A program made the translations under genes and the position numbers. Shown here in pieces: positions 50,883 through 61,654 of a DNA stretch of 64,000 bases. The stretch is taken from assembly GCA_951799405.1 (NCBI GenBank), contig OX637344.1, forward strand, positions 11,842,001 through 11,906,000. Direction: 5' to 3'. The DNA is from Agapetus fuscipes (taxonomy: Eukaryota; Arthropoda; Insecta; Trichoptera; Glossosomatidae). Every line of letters starts with the position of its first letter. Within the stretch, counting starts at the first letter, position 1. The notes beneath the pieces are model-generated. The model ran no database searches, had not been told where the DNA came from, and saw only the letters and a program-made list of their open reading frames with translations.

Positions 50883-51292
50883 GTTTTTCACGTTAGGTTG
50901 CTAAGGAATAAATACCTTATGTTGGTATCGTAAGTTCCTGTGATATTATAGAACACGCATTAATTTTATTCAACACATATCTTGTGATATTTTGATGAAG
51001 AAGGGTGGTAGGTATTTTAAGGGGATAGTTTGCGGGAGGGGGGAGGGGGCAGAGGGTAGATCAACCTTCACGTCACACACCTGTTGTTCCAAATTCGAAT
51101 CGGTTTGTTGTTTCTACGTTTGAATTTAGAACTATCGAGCGTTTTGTATCGATGAGTTGGTACTCTGAAGATGCACCCCTGTTAAAAAGACGTGCGGTTT
51201 TCTAGATGCACACGCAGAGGATTCTAACTAGAAAAAAATAGTAAAAATTAATAAAATGTATTCAGAAAAGGCCAATAGTATTTTTTTTTTTT

Positions 51293-51497
51293 TTTGGTTG
51301 TTATTGAATTAGATAACACCTTTTTAAACTTTAAACCACTGTTTATTTTCACAAATATAAAATATATTCAAATATTACTAATTTTTAAATATTTCAAATA
51401 TTACGAACGTTTTCGACCATATTGGTCATCTTCAGGTTTTGACCTGAACAGTGGTTTAAAGTTTAAAAAGGTGTTATCTAATTAAATAACAACCAAA
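51293..51497. mobile_element. Long fold-back element
   Basis: Arms of about 49 bp (TTGGTTGTTATTGAATTAGA ... AAACCACTGTT at 51293-51343; complement at 51447-51497), nearly perfect, flanked outside by T- and A-runs that extend the pairing. The loop holds CGAACGTTTTCGACCATATT and GGTCATCTTCAGGTTTTGAC. Confidence 0.85.
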
Positions 51498-51596
51498 AAA
51501 AAACATGAATTTTCACAGTGTTAATACACAAACCATAAAAAATATAACCAATAGTATTTCATTGAAAAAGTTTAATTAAAATCTATATAATTACTT

Positions 51597-51842
51597 GGAA
51601 TCTATAATCTATAATCTAAGTTGCAAGTTTATATTCATTCAAAGCTCTCAGATGTATGAAAGACGTGTAGTTCGCGCTTACAAAATATGCTGATTGTGTA
51701 CTTACAAATAAAATCCAAACCTCAAATGAACATAAGCCCTGCCACTCTTGCCGACATTCCCTGAAACAGGGGTGACATTGGCAAAGTGAACCATTTTTTA
51801 CAGTATGGGTGGTCAGCCTCATACCAACCTATAAGTTAAGGA
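51597..51842 (-). mobile_element. SINE-C, full length, ATTATAG tail
   Basis: AATCTATAATCTATAATCTA to CCTATAAGTTAAGGAA; 15 bp missing around GCCCACAAGC. Confidence 0.9.
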
Positions 51843-51972
51843 AATGTTGCTGACAAGATAATCCAGAAGTATTCATTTTTTTCTTATTCTGTAACTGTCA
51901 CAAGACAAATGTTTACGAACTAGTAATAACTGATTGATAATTCAATAAAATATAAAAAAAAATATATTGATG

Positions 51973-52221
51973 ATTCCTTGATTAATAGGTTTGTATGAGG
52001 CTGACCACCCATGCTGTAAAAAAATGTTTACTTTGCCAATTTTGCCCCTGTTCCAGGGAAGGACGGCAAGAGTTGCAGGGATTATGTTCATTTAGTATTG
52101 GGTTTTGTATTGCAGGTTCACACGCCTGTGTAAGCGCGAATTCGTACGTGTCTGCTTGTGAAAATGCATATAATGTGAATCCTCAATGTTAAATATCTTT
52201 GCAACTTAGATTAGATTAGAT
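51973..52221 (+). mobile_element. SINE-C, full length, TTAGA tail
   Basis: ATTCCTTGATTAATAGGTTT to AACTTAGATTAGATTAGA. 52222-52743 has no recognised feature. Confidence 0.9.
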
Positions 52222-52743
52222 CTCAATACTGGTTTGTGTCCATAAAAAAATATCTCTTCAGAAATCTATTGAAAAAAAAAAACAAAAACAAAAAATCAAA
52301 CCAGGCATATACCTAGCAATCTTTGCCTATAGCCAACATAAATACGTTGATTTTTTAAATATCTTATACCCAATTTTTTTTACAGTTTTGAGCTTTTTCC
52401 TCTGAGCCTATCACGTGACCCCATGTCGGTAGCACGTAGCGAAGTTCGCTCACTCGTATCGACAAATGATTATCGGTTCGAGACCTCTTCCTCCAAGGCG
52501 GTCATTACTTCAAATATCGAACGATAGCCGCTTCCGGTGCGCGCGAGCACATTGTTAAAACATTCGACATTACATACCTACCTACCAATTAGGAACAAAC
52601 GCGTTGTTGTAATTTCAATATCTACGCGAACAATCGTTGGGAGATAATGCAAGAGATAGGTGAATGGGTGGCTACTTAAAATATGTAGAACATGCGTGTA
52701 TGTTGGGAAAACTTCTAGATCTATAAATGTTTATTTTTATTTT

Positions 52744-52823
52744 AAGAAACCCTGTACGGGAGACACCCTAGATTTCAGATACTATAGGAGTCTAGGGTAC
52801 TTGTTGTAGTGCCGCAGGGGTGT
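52744..52823 (+). mobile_element. Repeat D core
   Basis: AAGAAACCCTGTACGGGAGA to TAGTGCCGCAGGGGTGT, joined straight to the 5S-derived unit. Confidence 0.75.
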
Positions 52824-52825
52824 TT

Positions 52826-53209
52826 ACAAGCAACATTGGGCGCGGACAGTACTTGGATGGGTGACCGCTCAGGTACACCGCGTGTCGTTGGCATCTTGGA
52901 CCGGTCCGTAGTCCGTAGTGGCAACACTTCGGACTCGTAAATGGAAGGTTGTGGATTCGGATCCCGGAGGAGCACACAAAATATACCATTCATATTTCGA
53001 ATGTGCTCTTCGCTGAGTTGAAAAATTCATAAATCTTTACCAAAGACCGGTCACTGAAAGGTCCATCCAACCTTACAACAACTGGGTCTTGCTTGAGAAT
53101 TGGCGCTTTCTACAGCGACGACCAAGCTCGCAGAGGGCTCTTGAGGTGTGATACACACAAAAACAGCGCTCACCAAATAAATCATCCTAATATTAATTAA
53201 TTATTATTG
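52826..53209 (+). mobile_element. 5S-tRNA composite SINE, 5S part truncated
   Basis: 52826-52892 is the 3' half of a 5S-like unit (AAGCAACATTGGGCGCGGAC, TGGATGGGTGACCGCTCAGG, ACACCGCGTGTCGTTGGC). After ATCTTGG comes the SINE-B head (AGTGGCAACACTTCGGACTC), its body and the (ATT)-type tail. The only one of the three composites with the whole SINE-B including tail. Confidence 0.9.
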
Positions 53210-53210
53210 G

Positions 53211-53388
53211 TCGTTTCAGGGAAGGTCGGCAAGAGTTGCAGGGCTTATGTTCATTTGAGATTGGGTTTTTATATCGTTGGTCCACATGCGGCACGCGAAA
53301 TTATACATGTCTGCTTGTGGGAATGCGTGTAATATGAATCCTCAATGATATATATATCTTTGTAGCTTAGATTTAGATTTAGATTTAG
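53211..53388 (+). mobile_element. SINE-C, 5'-truncated, TTTAGA tail
   Basis: GTCGTTTCAGGGAAGGTCGG to TTAGATTTAGATTTAG; lies between two oppositely oriented composite SINEs. Confidence 0.88.
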
Positions 53389-53527
53389 TCGTCGCTACAA
53401 AGCGCCTATAATCAAGCAAGACCCAGTTGCTGTATGGCTGGGTGGACCTTTTTAGTGACCGGTCTTTGGTAAAAGCTTTTTATGAATTATTCAACCCAGC
53501 GAAGAGCATATTTATATAATTGGTATA

Positions 53528-53870
53528 AGTCCGGTCGATAGCTCAGTTGGTAGAGTGCTTGCATTCTACCCCGTGAGCTCGGGTTCGAATCCCACCGAGG
53601 AGGGTGTCAGAAATGATTTCCTATTTCGGTGTTTATTTCGAACCCCATAATAAAAATACCGGCAAGGTTTACTCAGCCTTCACAAGAAATGAGTACCAGC
53701 CCCCTCGGGAGCTGGGAAACCCCCACTTCAACTGAAGTGGTTGGCGTAAGGCCGGCCCCCTTACCTGTAAAAATAAATAGGTTCAACTCGCCACATGCGA
53801 CCCCTTCGGGGATAACGCGGCAAGAAGTTACACTATATGTGTAGCTTAGTTGCGTTTTTTTTTTTTTTTT
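53528..53870 (+). mobile_element. SINE-A, full length, nested, youngest
   Basis: Complete from AGTCCGGTCGATAGCTCAGT to TTAGTTGCG and a 16-nt T-run, with intact A box and B box GGTTCGAATCC. Inserted in the SINE-B body at GGTATA, with TATA repeated after the T-run as a possible duplication. Confidence 0.95.
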
Positions 53871-53962
53871 ATATGTTTTGTGCTCCGCCGGGATTCGAAT
53901 CCACAACCTTCCATTTACGAGTCCGAAGTGTTGCCACTGGACTACGGACCGGTCCAAGAAAT

Positions 53963-54080
53963 GCCAACGAAACGTGGTGTTCTCAAGCGGTCACCCTTCC
54001 AAGGAATATCCGCGGCCAATGTTGCTTAACTTCAGTGATCGGACGAGAACCGGTGCTTTCAAGATGGTATGGTCGCGGGC
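53963..54080 (-). mobile_element. 5S rRNA-derived SINE head, full length
   Basis: 118 nt on minus: CCATACCATCTTGAAAGCAC, GGTTCTCGTCCGATCACTGA, AGTTAAGCAACATTGGCCGC, GGGTGACCGCTTGAGAACAC, ending TTTCGTTGGC. The internal promoter regions are recognisable. Same junction ATTTCTTGG to the tRNA-like head as at 25433. Confidence 0.92.
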
Positions 54081-54102
54081 ATATTAAGCTAAAATGAGTT
54101 TC

Positions 54103-54290
54103 TCTGATAAAAGCCCATTTTTTCCTATTTTCTACGAGAGAAAACACTACAAAAGTGTAAAAACCCAATAGTTTTGAAGTTTGCTATGAGCACTTTCCTA
54201 TAATTAGTTTACTTAGGTACTATGAGAAATAACTCCCAATAAAAAAAAAAATCCACTATTTCTCAAAACATTTATACACGGCCATATTCT
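54103..54290 (+). mobile_element. MITE-I copy, 3'-truncated
   Basis: CCATTTTTTCCTATTTTCTA, GAGAGAAAACACTACAAAAG and CCTATAATTAGTTTACTTAG match 24655 onwards. 54291-54985 unassigned. Confidence 0.7.
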
Positions 54291-54985
54291 ATTACTTCCC
54301 ATCTACCTTTTTGATCGATATATATGTTGAGACTTTTCACCCAGAAATCTTTACTTTTCTAGCTATCGTATCGGTAGATAGGAAGCGATAAAACATGGCC
54401 ATGGCGTGAACAGCCGATCGATGGTAAAAAAAAATCATGTTAATGGTATGAAGCTATTTTTGAACAAATCTTCCCATTACCAGGATGGTAGAAGTATGTT
54501 TGGTCTTACATGAAATACCAAGGCTTGAGTTCGGTTGTCACTTTGTTAACTTTATGTATTTTATAAACATAAAATCATCATTGATAAAAATCTCATGCAA
54601 TCATTCATCAATAGATTTATTCAAATCCTTCAATTCTGAGGTCACACAGCCTCCATAAGAACCGTGCGCCTCAAAAGGGTTGAGAATTCCTTATAAATAT
54701 GCATTTCTCCGGGAATTCCCACGTGTGGGGTCACCAGATATGCTAAGAGGACCATAAATCAATGCGATCAATACACATTTGGAGGTTTAAATACCTCAGG
54801 ACTCGAGGTCGCGCTCTCAGATTGGCCGGGTGAAGGGTGACGTTATGCAAATTGTGTATTTCTTCAACAGATGTACGGGCAACGGGGAGACTGCTGATCT
54901 GCCATGCCGTCATCTGGTGCAACCGGTTTGCCGACAATAATACTTTGTGAGTATATTTTTTCTGTGCGAGAGTTTTTATCATTTT

Positions 54986-55555
54986 GCTTTAATATCGATT
55001 TCATTTCTTCATATTCTTCTACTTCTCCTTCTCCTTCATCTTCTTCTTCATCATCTTCAACTCTTTCTTCTCCTTCTTGATCTCCTTCATCTCCGTCTTC
55101 TCTTTCTTCATCTCTGTCATCTCCTTCTTCTCCTTCTTCATCTCATTCTTATTCTCCTGCATCTCCTTTTTCATCTCCTTCATCATCTTCTTCTTCTTCT
55201 TATTTTTTTTCTTCTTATACTTCATCTCCTCCCTCTTTATATTATTCTTCTTCACCTGCTCCTTCTACTTCTTCTTCTTCTTCTTCCTCTTCTTATTGTT
55301 CTTGTTCTTCTTCTACTTCTTCTTGATTCACTTCTCCTTTTCCTCCTTCCCGTCCACTTTTTTTTATTCTTCATCTCCTTCATCCTTATATTATTCTCCT
55401 TCTCCTTCTTCTGGTTCCTCTTCTTCTTGTTCTTCTTCTTCTTCTTCATCTCTTTCATCTCCGTCTTCTTCTTCTACATCCCCTCATCCTTCTCCTTGCC
55501 CATCTCCTTCTCCTTCTTCTTATTCTTCCCCTTCTCCTTCTCCATCTATTTATTA
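54986..55555. repeat. Polypyrimidine tract, (CTT/CTC)n
   Basis: 570 bp almost wholly C and T on plus, in TTCTTC, TCTCCTTC and TTCATC units. Long frames across it (Leu/Ser/Phe-rich on plus, Lys/Glu/Arg-rich on minus) are products of the repeat. Confidence 0.92.
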
Positions 55556-56117
55556 AAACTACAGTAATTACAAAGGTTTTTTCGAGAGCATTTTTTCTGT
55601 GATTGATTTGTCTGTACACATACATACATAATATAATGTATGTGATAGAATTGCCGTGTAACTGATTTGTCCATGGACGAGTCGTCGGTGAACGAGTTAT
55701 CATTGACCATTTTGTCGTGACATAGCTCTACATATATGCCACATTTACAAGCGACGGTTTCTTCTATGGCGTGTCCTTGTATATCGCATTGAAAGATGCT
55801 GTATGCGGGGATATTAATTCTTATACTGCCATTCTCCGCATGAGTTTTGTAAGAATGATCCTTTCTATTCTTACAGAGAGGGGGTCAGGGGTTGTAGGGG
55901 GGGGTTAAGGATGGGGGGGGGCATACGAGGGATTCCAAATTTGAATAATTCTGATTTATTACCGCGGATTTTATCCGCATTGTGCGGTGACCAAGATTTC
56001 AGAAAAAAAATGATGAAAGGAGTCGGAACGCTTTTTGTATTTTTCTCAGCGGGCAAACATCACGTGCTTATGCAACTAGAGCCCTTTGCAACCAATAAAA
56101 AATCTTAGAGGTTAAAA
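55556..56117. other. no recognised feature
   Basis: TTGTC/TGTCCATGGACGAG-type loose repeats at 55600-55730, a G-rich stretch at 55875-55925, otherwise unassigned. Confidence 0.4.
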
Positions 56118-56290
56118 GAAATAAGTACTGAGTCACTGATTTGATAAATCGTGGATAAAACATTTTATTGGGTATAGCTTCTCATAGTAAGTGAAATGGT
56201 TACAAGGAAATGCTCATGACAAACCTTAAAAACCAAAAGTTAGTATCAGATTTTCACAATTTTAAAGTGTTTTTTTCTCATTTTGAACGT
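56118..56290 (-). mobile_element. MITE-I copy
   Basis: GTCACTGATTTGATAAATCG, GGATAAAACATTTTATTGGG and CTTCTCATAGTAAGTGAA match 32680 onwards. 56291-56679 unassigned. Confidence 0.7.
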
Positions 56291-56679
56291 GAAGAAAAAC
56301 GTAAAAGCAGATATTTTACGAACAGATAATAAAATCATCTAAAAAATTGTCTAATGATCGTTAGGTGATTATTTTTTGTAATTCAATTACATACAATTAA
56401 TAGTAATTCAATACAAAAATTTGACCTTGACTTATTTTTTATCAGTTTTAACACCTGATAATGGTTGAATGACTGGTAGCGCTTGTTATTTTAAAATTAT
56501 CATAACAAGGGCAACTCGCAGAACGGATCACATCCAACCATTTGCAGTCGATATCAAAACAATGAGAACATCTGTGTTTCCATCCAAATTTAACCTTACC
56601 CTGTTCAAATCCAATATATCAATCGCCATTTCCTCTCAGTGTCTCAAAACAACGCAACCCAACACCAAACGCAAGACAC

Positions 56680-56821
56680 ACCACAGCACTGCGCAGCTAA
56701 CGGCCCTGCAACCGGATAACGACAACTGACACATCACCAACACCTCTGCAGCACCATAACAAGTGTCATAGACCCCTAGAGTTTCTTGAATCTAGGGAGT
56801 CTCCCGCACAGGCTTCCTTAA
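56680..56821 (-). mobile_element. Repeat D, longer copy
   Basis: Minus: GCCTGTGCGGGAGACTCCCT, AGGGGTCTATGACACTTGTT, GCAGAGGTGTTGGTGATGTG, continuing into GTTAGCTGCGCAGTG as in the 6.3-kb copy. Confidence 0.7.
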
Positions 56822-56999
56822 AAAAAAGTGCAAATGAAACAATGTTGAAAAAGGGACTTAGTCATTTTAGGTATTTCTTTTAAAAATAGCACAACAACAA
56901 AAAATCTATCATTAAACAGACAAATAACCAAAAAAGCAACTATATCGTCTTGGTTCCCCTATCACACTGGAATACAAAGCCACCCCTTTTCCCTTTGAT

Positions 57000-57300
57000 T
57001 TGATACATTACAATCGGCCCATTCTCAGTACATCGAAACTTTAGACTCTACCAAAGATGCTTCGAAACTAAAACGACCTCTAGAGGGGTAGTTTTAATTT
57101 TGGTACACTTTTTTAAGTAAACGCCATACTTAAGTTTAAAGGGTAGTGTCGTATCATATAGTTAAAGGTAGTATCGGTCCATTTTCAGCATTTCAAAACA
57201 GCGTTGCCAAAAATGATCAAAAACTAAAACGTTCTCTAGAGGCGTAGTTTTAATTTTGATACTTTTTTCGGTAAGCGCTATAGTTTAGTTTATGGGGTAT
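57000..57300. repeat. Two-unit tandem repeat, about 155 bp
   Basis: AAAACTAAAACG followed by CTCTAGAGG and GTAGTTTTAATTTTG occurs at 57066 and again at 57222, with matching upstream (ATCGG.CCATT.TCAG) and downstream blocks. Diverged copies. Confidence 0.75.
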
Positions 57301-57489
57301 AACCCTCCAAGTGCCTATAGACTTCTTACGACCCCGTGACAGTAACCCCTGAACTGTACGCGACGTCAGATCAAATGCCTCAATATTCAAATGCCATATG
57401 CCTATGTGGTCGAGAGCCAACGAGACCGGCATACCAAATGCCTTTTACTTTTATTAACTTTATTACATTACTTAGGAATAAGAAAATGT

Positions 57490-57525
57490 CTATAATCCTT
57501 GATCTAAGTTGCAAAGATATATTGT
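57490..57525 (-). mobile_element. SINE-C tail end
   Basis: CTATAATCCTTGATCTAAGT and TGCAAAGATATATT only. 57526-57897 unassigned. Confidence 0.6.
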
Positions 57526-57897
57526 CATTGGTGGAGCAAAATTTGACTCCACCATATGAGATATACAGGAGAATTGAATGCTGTTTCTCAATTTTGGTCT
57601 CGTGTGAGCAAAATAATTAATATGCGATTTTACCAGAGTCGCAGACTATTAGAGAACAAGAATACGAGTCAAGGACCAATAAGATAGGACTCGCCTCACT
57701 CCTAAATGATCTTCTTTTATAGTTTTTGTGGTTCTTCCTGTCGACAGCGCAAGACTTTTGATGCAGTTGAAGGGGCAATGTGTGTCTTTTCTCACTCGAA
57801 GTTAAACAAGTACTGAACTCCACACAAGGGGTGTTGTTACATGGTGAGCAGGTGATCTGGATGGACAAGGCTAATAAATGACAAAATGAGAAAGGAA

Positions 57898-58106
57898 GGT
57901 CGGTGTTATGGCCGAGGGGTAGAGGCGCATGTTCGACTAGCGTATTTGGAACCGGATAACGTTGGTTCGAATCTTGCGTCTAGCCCACTTGACCATAACT
58001 TCGACCCTAGTTCAACAGATACCGTTGCATGCCGAGGCATTACTGGCTGAGAAAAATAGGTTGATGGATTGCATTCCTTTCCACAAATCTATAAAAAAAA
58101 GGATAG
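57898..58106 (+). mobile_element. SINE-E, best copy
   Basis: tRNA-like head: TATGGCCGAGGGGTAGAGGC (A box) and ACGTTGGTTCGAATCTTGCG (B box), then CGACCCTAGTTCAACAGATA and AAAAATAGGTTGATGGATTG. The A-box form is that of Leu/Ser/Arg-type tRNAs. Confidence 0.8.
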
Positions 58107-58124
58107 TCTGTAACCCATAGACAA

Positions 58125-58200
58125 ATCTACCTAACAATTCAAATCATTTAAAGATCGTGTTTAATGCATGCCCACAAGCAAGCACATGTAAGCTTACTTT
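58125..58200 (-). mobile_element. SINE-C 3' fragment
   Basis: ATCTACCTAACAATTCAAAT to CACAAGCAAGCACATGTAAG. Confidence 0.6.
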
Positions 58201-58341
58201 AATTTAATTTAAAATTAAACGAAATACAAATCAAACCATATGATACAAGTTAAACTGAGAAAACGTATACGAGAAGGTTCGAAATATTTAAAAAATCTTT
58301 GTACAAAAATCAACTCAGTAACGTTTTTTAGGCGGCTCATA

Positions 58342-58595
58342 CTTCCTTGGCTTTTTGGTTGGTATGAGGATGACCACCCATGAGTACTGTACAAAATAAT
58401 TCACTATGTGATTGTCACCCCTGTTTTAATGAAGGGCAGCAAGAATGGCAGGGTCTGCATTCCTTCAACATTTGTTTTTAATTTTATTTTGTAAGCACAA
58501 ACGTGGCATGTTTAAGCGCGAACTAACACGTGTCTGCTCATAGGAATGTATCTTAAGTTTTGATATATCTTTGCAACTTAGGTTATAGATTATAG
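58342..58595 (+). mobile_element. SINE-C, full length, ATTATAG tail
   Basis: TTCCTTGGCTTTTTGGTTGG to CAACTTAGGTTATAGATTATAG; diverged, so relatively old. Confidence 0.88.
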
Positions 58596-58646
58596 ATGGA
58601 TTGTCAACCTCAATACGATTTTTAAAAAATGTAATTTGTCATGTAT

Positions 58647-58902
58647 GTTCCTTGACTTATAGGTTGTTATGCGGCTGACCACCCATAATATAAAAATTGG
58701 TTCACTTTGCCAATGTCACCCCTGTTTCAGGGAAGGACGGCAAGAGTTGCAAGGCTTATGTTCATTTGAGATTGGGTTTTTATATTGTAGGTCCACATGC
58801 GGCATGTGTTAGCGCGAAATTATACATATCTGCTTGTGGGAATGCATTTAGTATAAATCTTAAATGATATATATCTTTGCAGCTTAGATTAGATTAGATT
58901 AG
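58647..58902 (+). mobile_element. SINE-C, full length, TTAGA tail
   Basis: TTCCTTGACTTATAGGTTGT to GCAGCTTAGATTAGATTAG; close to consensus. 58903-59259 unassigned (CT-rich at 58980-59100). Confidence 0.92.
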
Positions 58903-59259
58903 AATACAAGCTTTTAATCAAATTAGTAATTTCGTTTCATAATAATATGGAAACTCATTCAACTTATAAATTCCACACATCTTCCTTAATATCCCTTTGC
59001 CTTTTCAACCCTTTCTTTCTTTACGACCCTCTCTTTCTTTTCTTACCGATCCCTCATCTCTGCTACAGATCCTTTTCTCCTTTTTAATCTACTTAATGTT
59101 TTCTTATTTCCACGCATGCGCACGCCATCCTATTGAAATCCGAAACAAACAGTTGTTGTAAACCATCATGGACCAGGTACTTATAAAATAGAACCAAAAA
59201 AAGTATATAAAAATAATTCCCGTACAGAAAAAATTGGTATGGGTCTTTGATCTACTGTC

Positions 59260-59513
59260 TTTAATCTACAATCTAAGTTTCAAGGGTATATTAAAATTTA
59301 AAGTTCATATTAAATGCATGCCCACAAAAAAACACGTATTAGTTCGCGCTTACACATGCCGCAGGTGAACTTACAACAAAATGACTCAAATCTCAAATTC
59401 ACAAAAGTCCTGCAACTCTGGCAGACCTCTTCCGAAACAGTGTATACATTGGCAAAGTGAACATTTTTTCACTGCATGCGTGGTCAGCGACATACCAGCC
59501 TACAAATTGAGGA
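59260..59513 (-). mobile_element. SINE-C, full length, diverged
   Basis: CTTTAATCTACAATCTAAGT to CCTACAAATTGAGGAA. Confidence 0.88.
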
Positions 59514-59639
59514 ACTATCGTTTAATAAACATATTATTTTTCCTCCTGATTTTGATATTTTTATCTGTGATTTTGATCCTGAGATGAAGAGGACGTCAAG
59601 CTATCTTTTTATCTTTCAGAAGGTCTTCAAGCAGAACCC

Positions 59640-59675
59640 TGACCTATTGGCTTCTCATTAGCTACGATATGATTT
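59640..59675 (-). pseudogene. RTE-like LINE scrap
   Basis: GACCTATTGGCTTCTCATTAG then CTACGATATGA matches 12290-12320 and 62870. Confidence 0.4.
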
Positions 59676-59689
59676 CAGCTTCACAAGTT

Positions 59690-59935
59690 AACTTTTGTAC
59701 CGCCTTTTTCGCCAGCTTCGACACAAGTCTGCTCTACAAATGGCTTTAGCTTTATATGAAGTATGACATAAAGATGGTGTTTGAAACATCAGGCAACGGA
59801 ACATTCGCGACTATGCTAGAATATACTTAGAAAATTTGAGCAAATCGCACCCTATTGAACGATTATATACGTACCTACATCTAGAGATACAGACACACTC
59901 ACACAAGTAAAAACACACATCCGTGAGAGTATTTA
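59690..59935 (-). mobile_element. LTR-G fragment
   Basis: Shares TCGACACAAGTCTGCTCTAC, TATGACATAAAGATGGTG, ACTATGCTAGAATATACTTA and CATCTAGAGATACAGACACA with other copies. 59936-60271 unassigned. Confidence 0.7.
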
Positions 59936-60271
59936 ATATTACACTATTTTTAGACGATAACCTTAACATAAAATTATGTAAATTAAAATGTTGAACATAA
60001 CTGCAAGTATAAAACACATGAAAGCAAATGTCCCATCGATTCCTCGACCCTTTACACTCGAGATGCCATCAAATGGCTTTACCTACTTTATTATTTCAAT
60101 ATACACCTGGCAGAAGTTACCTACCTACCGCAATCTTACCTACATTTACCCAAGATGGCCTAAACTCTGAAGGGTTACTTGGACCTTTTACAAAACATAA
60201 AAGGCATAATTATTTTATTATTCGCTGTAATATTACTATCAATTATAAACTTCTTCTTCTTCCTATCTTGT

Positions 60272-60385
60272 ATCTAATCTGAGTTGTATAGATATATTAC
60301 ATTTAACATTCATATTATATGCATTGCCATAAGGAGACACGTATAAGTTCGCGTTTACGCATGCCACCTTACAAACAAACAAAAA
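60272..60385 (-). mobile_element. SINE-C 3' half
   Basis: ATCTAATCTGAGTTGTATAG to CGCGTTTACGCATGCCACCT. 60386-61095 is AT-rich with no recognised feature. Confidence 0.75.
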
Positions 60386-61095
60386 ACGATTAATTTGGAG
60401 AATTCAATCCATTGACAATGGTCACAACACAAATTTGAAAATTAAATTAAATCTCTGCGGGTAAACGTCACACGTCCATGTGACTAAGGTCCATTGCAAC
60501 CGATAACAAAATATTGTTTGCATTTCCCTATCGATACGGCCATGTAACATCATAATTTTTTTGACCTTTTGAAATGTGCAGACCTTTTGGAATGAAATAT
60601 TTTGGATTTATTTTAAACATAAGTACATACATGCATGTATCCCATTTTTTTCATAATATCCGAGTATATTTACCTACAAACAAAAATTTCATGCAAATTT
60701 GATACACAAATCATTTTAATTACAAATCAAATAAAAATTGTATTAAAAATCGTCTTGTTCCCATCGACAATAATTCAAAATTAAATTCAAATGACTGCCA
60801 GTGTTGCCAGATTTAAGAAATATCTATGCAAAAAAGGACACATATATCTGCATATTAAAAATATCGCTTTGTTTGGCTGGCAACCCAAGCGTTAATTCAT
60901 ACCTAACCCCCCTCTTATTTAAAAAGAATAATAATAATGAATTATTTTAACCTACATAATTTCTATGTCCCTTTCCGACTTTGCATTTTTTTAATGTATT
61001 ATTTTTTTCTGGAATAAATTTCGATATCCATTAATGTAGATTTAAAAATGATTAGAAATATTTATTATCCCGGCTGTTTTAAATATATATTTTTA

Positions 61096-61316
61096 TAGGT
61101 GTCACACCAGGCTTTTGGAATATGACAAATATAAGTTAGTTAAACCTGTTGCGATTCCACTTGGGTCTTGCTATAAATTAAGGGCCAAAACTCTATGTAG
61201 CTTGAGAAGCCGACTGACCGTTGTATTGTGTACGTGTGAAGTGACTCTGTATGTGAACCGAATCTGAAATAAATTATGGAAAAGAAATAACCGTAATTTT
61301 TATTAAATCATTACAA
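61096..61316 (+). mobile_element. LTR-G fragment, 3' part
   Basis: TATAAATTAAGGGCC, GTATGTGAACCGAATCTGAA and AAATAACCGTAATTTTTATT, ending TCATTACA, matching the end of LTR-G. 61317-61654 unassigned. Confidence 0.6.
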
Positions 61317-61654
61317 TATCTAAAAGACGAAGAAGAAGTATGTAGAGTTCTATGTACCAAATCGATACCCATACACGCACACATACAACGACACGTTTTT
61401 GAGAAAAGGCAAAATTTGAATTTCAAATTCAGAGTCCATTAGTGTGGCACTTAGCTGTGCGTATTAATATGGAAAAAATATTGTGTCGGATATCACCCTA
61501 TCGGTTTGTTTTTTCAACCATACTAATGTATGCTTCGTCTATTGAATACCCAGCGCTGTGTAACTGTGATTGTAACTCTTTTTCACTGCGGGTGGACAAA
61601 GCCACTGCAAAGCTTCCTGCAATAAAATTAAATAAATAAGCAAGTTAGATTTTT

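Larger units (their letters stand above)
53389..54080 (-). mobile_element. 5S-tRNA composite SINE, split by SINE-A
   Basis: Minus: 5S-like unit 53963-54080, SINE-B head 53871-53955 (AGTCCAGTGGCAACACTTCG; B box GGATTCGAATCC), then the body at 53389-53527 after a plus SINE-A insertion. Confidence 0.9.

Noticed and set aside
53528..53605. Functional tRNA gene
   Set aside because: A and B boxes are good, but the acceptor ends do not pair and the same sequence heads a 340-bp SINE present many times.
53963..54080. Functional 5S rRNA gene
   Set aside because: Base changes in the internal promoter region and a fixed join to a tRNA-like SINE in all three copies; no T-run terminator follows the unit.
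54947..55567. 206-codon open frame and Lys/Glu-rich minus frame
   Set aside because: Produced by the pyrimidine repeat; all frames are biased low-complexity peptides.
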